Below are positions 14,951-16,867 of a stretch of 16,867 bases of DNA, one piece after another. The translations under genes and the position numbers were made by a program. The notes under the pieces are model-generated. The model was not told the origin of the DNA, did not search any database, and worked only from the letters and a program-made list of their open reading frames with translations. The first letter of the stretch is position 1. Every line of letters starts with the position of its first letter. The stretch comes from CALMEE01 sp041748315 (GTDB lineage Bacteria; Planctomycetota; Planctomycetia; Pirellulales; Pirellulaceae), in the NCBI GenBank assembly GCA_041748315.1, contig JBGTDM010000069.1:1-16867 (forward strand). Reading direction: 5' to 3'.

Positions 14951-16102
14951 ATGAATCCGACTGGTTCAATTTCTCCAAATTCTGATCACGATCATGCGAA
15001 GATCGATGACCCACGATCTGAATTAGGCAAGGTATCGGTTGAATTGATTAAGCCCTACGAGTTGTCATCAACATTAACACAGGAGTGGAGTAGACTTAGA
15101 TCCCAACACCCCCATTTAGCCAGTCCCTTTTTTGATATCGAATTTACGCGATGCGTCGCCGAAGTACGTGACGATGTCGAAATCGCCGTGATATCGACCG
15201 ATCAGTTGATTTGCGGATTTTTCCCCTTCCAACGCGTCGCACGCTCAGTTGCCCTGCCGGTTGGGGGATTGATGAACGATTATCATGGAATGATTGGATC
15301 GCAAAAACTCAACGGGTATTTGCCCGAGATTATCCGCCAGTGCAAGTTGAAGTCATGGCAGTTTCACGCCCTCGAAGGGAGAACGACCGCGACTAAGCCA
15401 TATGAGTTCGAACAACTCCCATGCCCGTATATTGACTTATCTAGAGGATTTGACCGATACTATTCCCATGTCTGCATGCAAAGTAGCACCGTGCGCAGGC
15501 AACGACAAAAATCATCCAAGATGATCCGCGAGTTGGGCGAGTTAAGACTTGATTTTGATTGCCGCGATCCGCAAGTTCTCGAATCACTGATCCGTTGGAA
15601 GCGAGCAAAGTTTATCCGAACCAGAACTTTTGACATCCTGTCCGTCCCTTGGACGGCTAATTTGTTGCGCAGCGTATTTGAAAAGCGAAGCGATTCGTTT
15701 CAAGGTTTACTCAGTGCACTGTGGGCCGACGAGCATTTGGTTGCCGCTCATATGGGACTTGCAACCGAGTCGATTTTGCATTATTGGTTTCCGGCGATTG
15801 ATGTGAACTTCGGTCGTTATTCGCCGGGGACGCAAATGTTTCTCACGATTGCCGAGCAGGCAGCTAATCAGGGAAGTAAGTTGATTGATTTGGGGTATGG
15901 CGATCAGGGGTTCAAGTCGAAGTGGTCACTCAACCGAAAGTACGTTGGGTGCGGTAAAATCCAATTTGGAAGCTGGCGTCACGCGATTTCTAAAGCCGCA
16001 TTTCATTTAAGAAAAGCGTCGCGTTCGATTCCGCTTAAGCAACCACTTAAGAAAGTGCTACGGAAAATTCGCCCCGACTTTGGAAAACGGGCGTTTCGTT
16101 GA
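14951..16102 (+). CDS. GNAT/FemAB-like acyltransferase of the polysaccharide cluster
   Basis: A soluble protein of 383 residues resembling the CelD/BcsL, BioF2-like and FemAB acyltransferases often found in exopolysaccharide loci; such proteins may acylate sugars or transfer aminoacyl groups, but the substrate here is unknown. The recognisable part is the second half: a basic segment (STVRRQRQKSSKM) near residue 205, the region with WADEHLVAAHMGLATESILHYW (read in parts, near 265-290), and the closing LIDLGYGDQGFKSKWS near 330, all typical of the acetyltransferase-6 domain. The C-terminus is a basic tail. The ATG at 14951 is chosen, 13 bases after the previous stop; there is no Shine-Dalgarno sequence, which fits reinitiation after the glycosyltransferase gene. 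It is the last gene of the cluster, 3 bases from a convergent gene. Confidence 0.85.
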   Translation: MNPTGSISPNSDHDHAKIDDPRSELGKVSVELIKPYELSSTLTQEWSRLRSQHPHLASPFFDIEFTRCVAEVRDDVEIAVISTDQLICGFFPFQRVARSVALPVGGLMNDYHGMIGSQKLNGYLPEIIRQCKLKSWQFHALEGRTTATKPYEFEQLPCPYIDLSRGFDRYYSHVCMQSSTVRRQRQKSSKMIRELGELRLDFDCRDPQVLESLIRWKRAKFIRTRTFDILSVPWTANLLRSVFEKRSDSFQGLLSALWADEHLVAAHMGLATESILHYWFPAIDVNFGRYSPGTQMFLTIAEQAANQGSKLIDLGYGDQGFKSKWSLNRKYVGCGKIQFGSWRHAISKAAFHLRKASRSIPLKQPLKKVLRKIRPDFGKRAFR

Positions 16103-16105
16103 TCG

Positions 16106-16786
16106 TTAGTCGTCAGTCTCAATCGCTTTGACAACCGCTGCGATATCGCTCAAGTCATCCAAATAACAATCGGGTTGACTGGAACGAAGTTCGTCGAGAC
16201 AGACGTGGCCTGTTCCGACAGCCAGAGCCTTGACGCCGATCGATCGCGCGCACCGAACATCGTGCACCGTATCACCGATCACCCAGGTACGGTGCCGATC
16301 GGGCTCGAAACGCAGAAATCCCCCGGCAGCTTGGAATGCGTTTGCTGCGACTGTGCAGCGATCACTCGTATATTCTCCGTAAGCTCCAAATTGGAAAAAC
16401 TCGAGAAGTTTGAAATGACCTAGTTTGATTTCTGTTGCACGCCTGCCATTACCGGTTAGAATTCCCACACTGACGTGATTCAATTGATTCAAGTGAACAA
16501 GCAACTCCAGAATCCCCGGCAGCAATTTGGCCTCACATTGCTGCATCGCCAAGCCAAGTTCCGCCACGTAATCAGCGTAAAATGTTTGGATGGATTGATC
16601 CGAGACTTCCATTTCATGAGCTTGCAAGAGATCAAGAATAATGGCTTGATCGGTCCGGCCATGTACCGGAATATCAACCTCCCTCAATTTCAAACCACGC
16701 TTCTCAAGGCCACGCTGCATTGCCAGTCGCCCCGCACCGGCAGTCGATAGCAGGGTCCCATCGATATCGAACAACAATACATTCAT
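16106..16786 (-). CDS. HAD-superfamily phosphatase (Gph-like)
   Basis: A cytoplasmic HAD hydrolase of 226 residues, probably a small-molecule phosphatase of the phosphoglycolate phosphatase type. The motifs are complete: motif I DIDGT with nucleophile Asp7 and acid/base Asp9, a helical cap after it (about 15-80), motif II Thr in ILTGNGRR, a Lys in the EIKLGHF segment as motif III candidate, and motif IV GDTVHDVRCA. The substrate cannot be deduced. I start at the ATG at 16786, which gives the usual MNVLLFDIDGTLL; an ATG four codons upstream (16798) is possible. The gene is tail to tail with the acyltransferase gene and is probably not part of the polysaccharide pathway. Confidence 0.92.
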   Translation of the reverse strand: MNVLLFDIDGTLLSTAGAGRLAMQRGLEKRGLKLREVDIPVHGRTDQAIILDLLQAHEMEVSDQSIQTFYADYVAELGLAMQQCEAKLLPGILELLVHLNQLNHVSVGILTGNGRRATEIKLGHFKLLEFFQFGAYGEYTSDRCTVAANAFQAAGGFLRFEPDRHRTWVIGDTVHDVRCARSIGVKALAVGTGHVCLDELRSSQPDCYLDDLSDIAAVVKAIETDD

Positions 16787-16829
16787 GCTAACCCGCATTT
16801 CTCACATGGAAAGCGTCGAGAGGGGCCAT

Positions 16830-16851
16830 CTGCCGCTGGGGACAGCGGCAG
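16830..16851. repeat. Strong palindromic hairpin, REP-like
   Basis: CTGCCGCTG (16830-16838) and CAGCGGCAG (16843-16851) form a perfect 9-bp GC-rich stem with the tetraloop GGGA. The hairpin lies within a GGCC (16824-16827) to GGCC (16864-16867) interval that reaches the window edge. It is upstream of the HAD gene and is not followed by a T tract, so a terminator is less likely than a dispersed intergenic palindrome. I recall similar palindromes between genes in planctomycete genomes, but have not checked. Confidence 0.6.
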
Positions 16852-16867
16852 CTACAGTAGGTCGGCC

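Noticed and set aside
1..16867. CRISPR arrays, tRNA or rRNA genes, insertion sequences, phage or defence genes
   Set aside because: I looked for spaced direct repeats, tRNA T-loop patterns, transposase or integrase signatures and known defence domains and saw none.

Overview
The window most likely comes from a planctomycete, probably of the Pirellulales. The grounds are family-level: a secreted BON-domain protein with a Pro-Thr tract, a long secreted DUF3352-like protein, a phosphoglycosyltransferase with a degenerate GGDEF-like N-terminal region, and a conserved hypothetical protein that I recall from planctomycetes. Composition looks moderate (about half GC by eye). Shine-Dalgarno signals are clear before some genes and absent before others. 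No lineage was tested by search.

Left part (1-8300): housekeeping and solitary genes. A 16-bp tandem repeat lies near the left edge. A secreted BON-domain protein (minus strand, 294-1007) diverges from a secreted DUF3352-like protein (1363-3195). Next comes a complete two-domain TrkA potassium-uptake regulator (3447-4790) without a transporter beside it. Convergent to it is mnmG (4993-6852, minus), a tRNA wobble-uridine modification enzyme. A planctomycete-type conserved hypothetical protein (about 7356-7925) follows, then a gene-poor stretch of about 700 bases (7926-8643).

Right part (8644-16102): six same-strand genes forming an exopolysaccharide/capsule locus. They are a polysaccharide co-polymerase (Wzz/GumC-like), a CpsD-like P-loop ATPase with eroded motifs, an initiating sugar-phosphate transferase, a MOP-superfamily flippase, a family 4-type glycosyltransferase overlapping the flippase gene by 4 bases, and a GNAT/FemAB-like acyltransferase. 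Together they suggest that a sugar is loaded on undecaprenyl phosphate, extended, decorated, flipped and chain-length controlled. No Wzy polymerase and no outer-membrane export protein lie in the window, so the set is incomplete on its own. A HAD phosphatase gene on the minus strand (16106-16786) abuts the cluster tail to tail, and a strong 9-bp hairpin at the right edge looks like a dispersed intergenic palindrome.

I did not find a clearly new multi-gene system. The most interesting signals are the GGDEF-like region fused to the initiating transferase, the degenerate ATPase paired with a separate co-polymerase, the structured gap between the ATPase and transferase genes, and the inverted repeat in the long leader of the locus.
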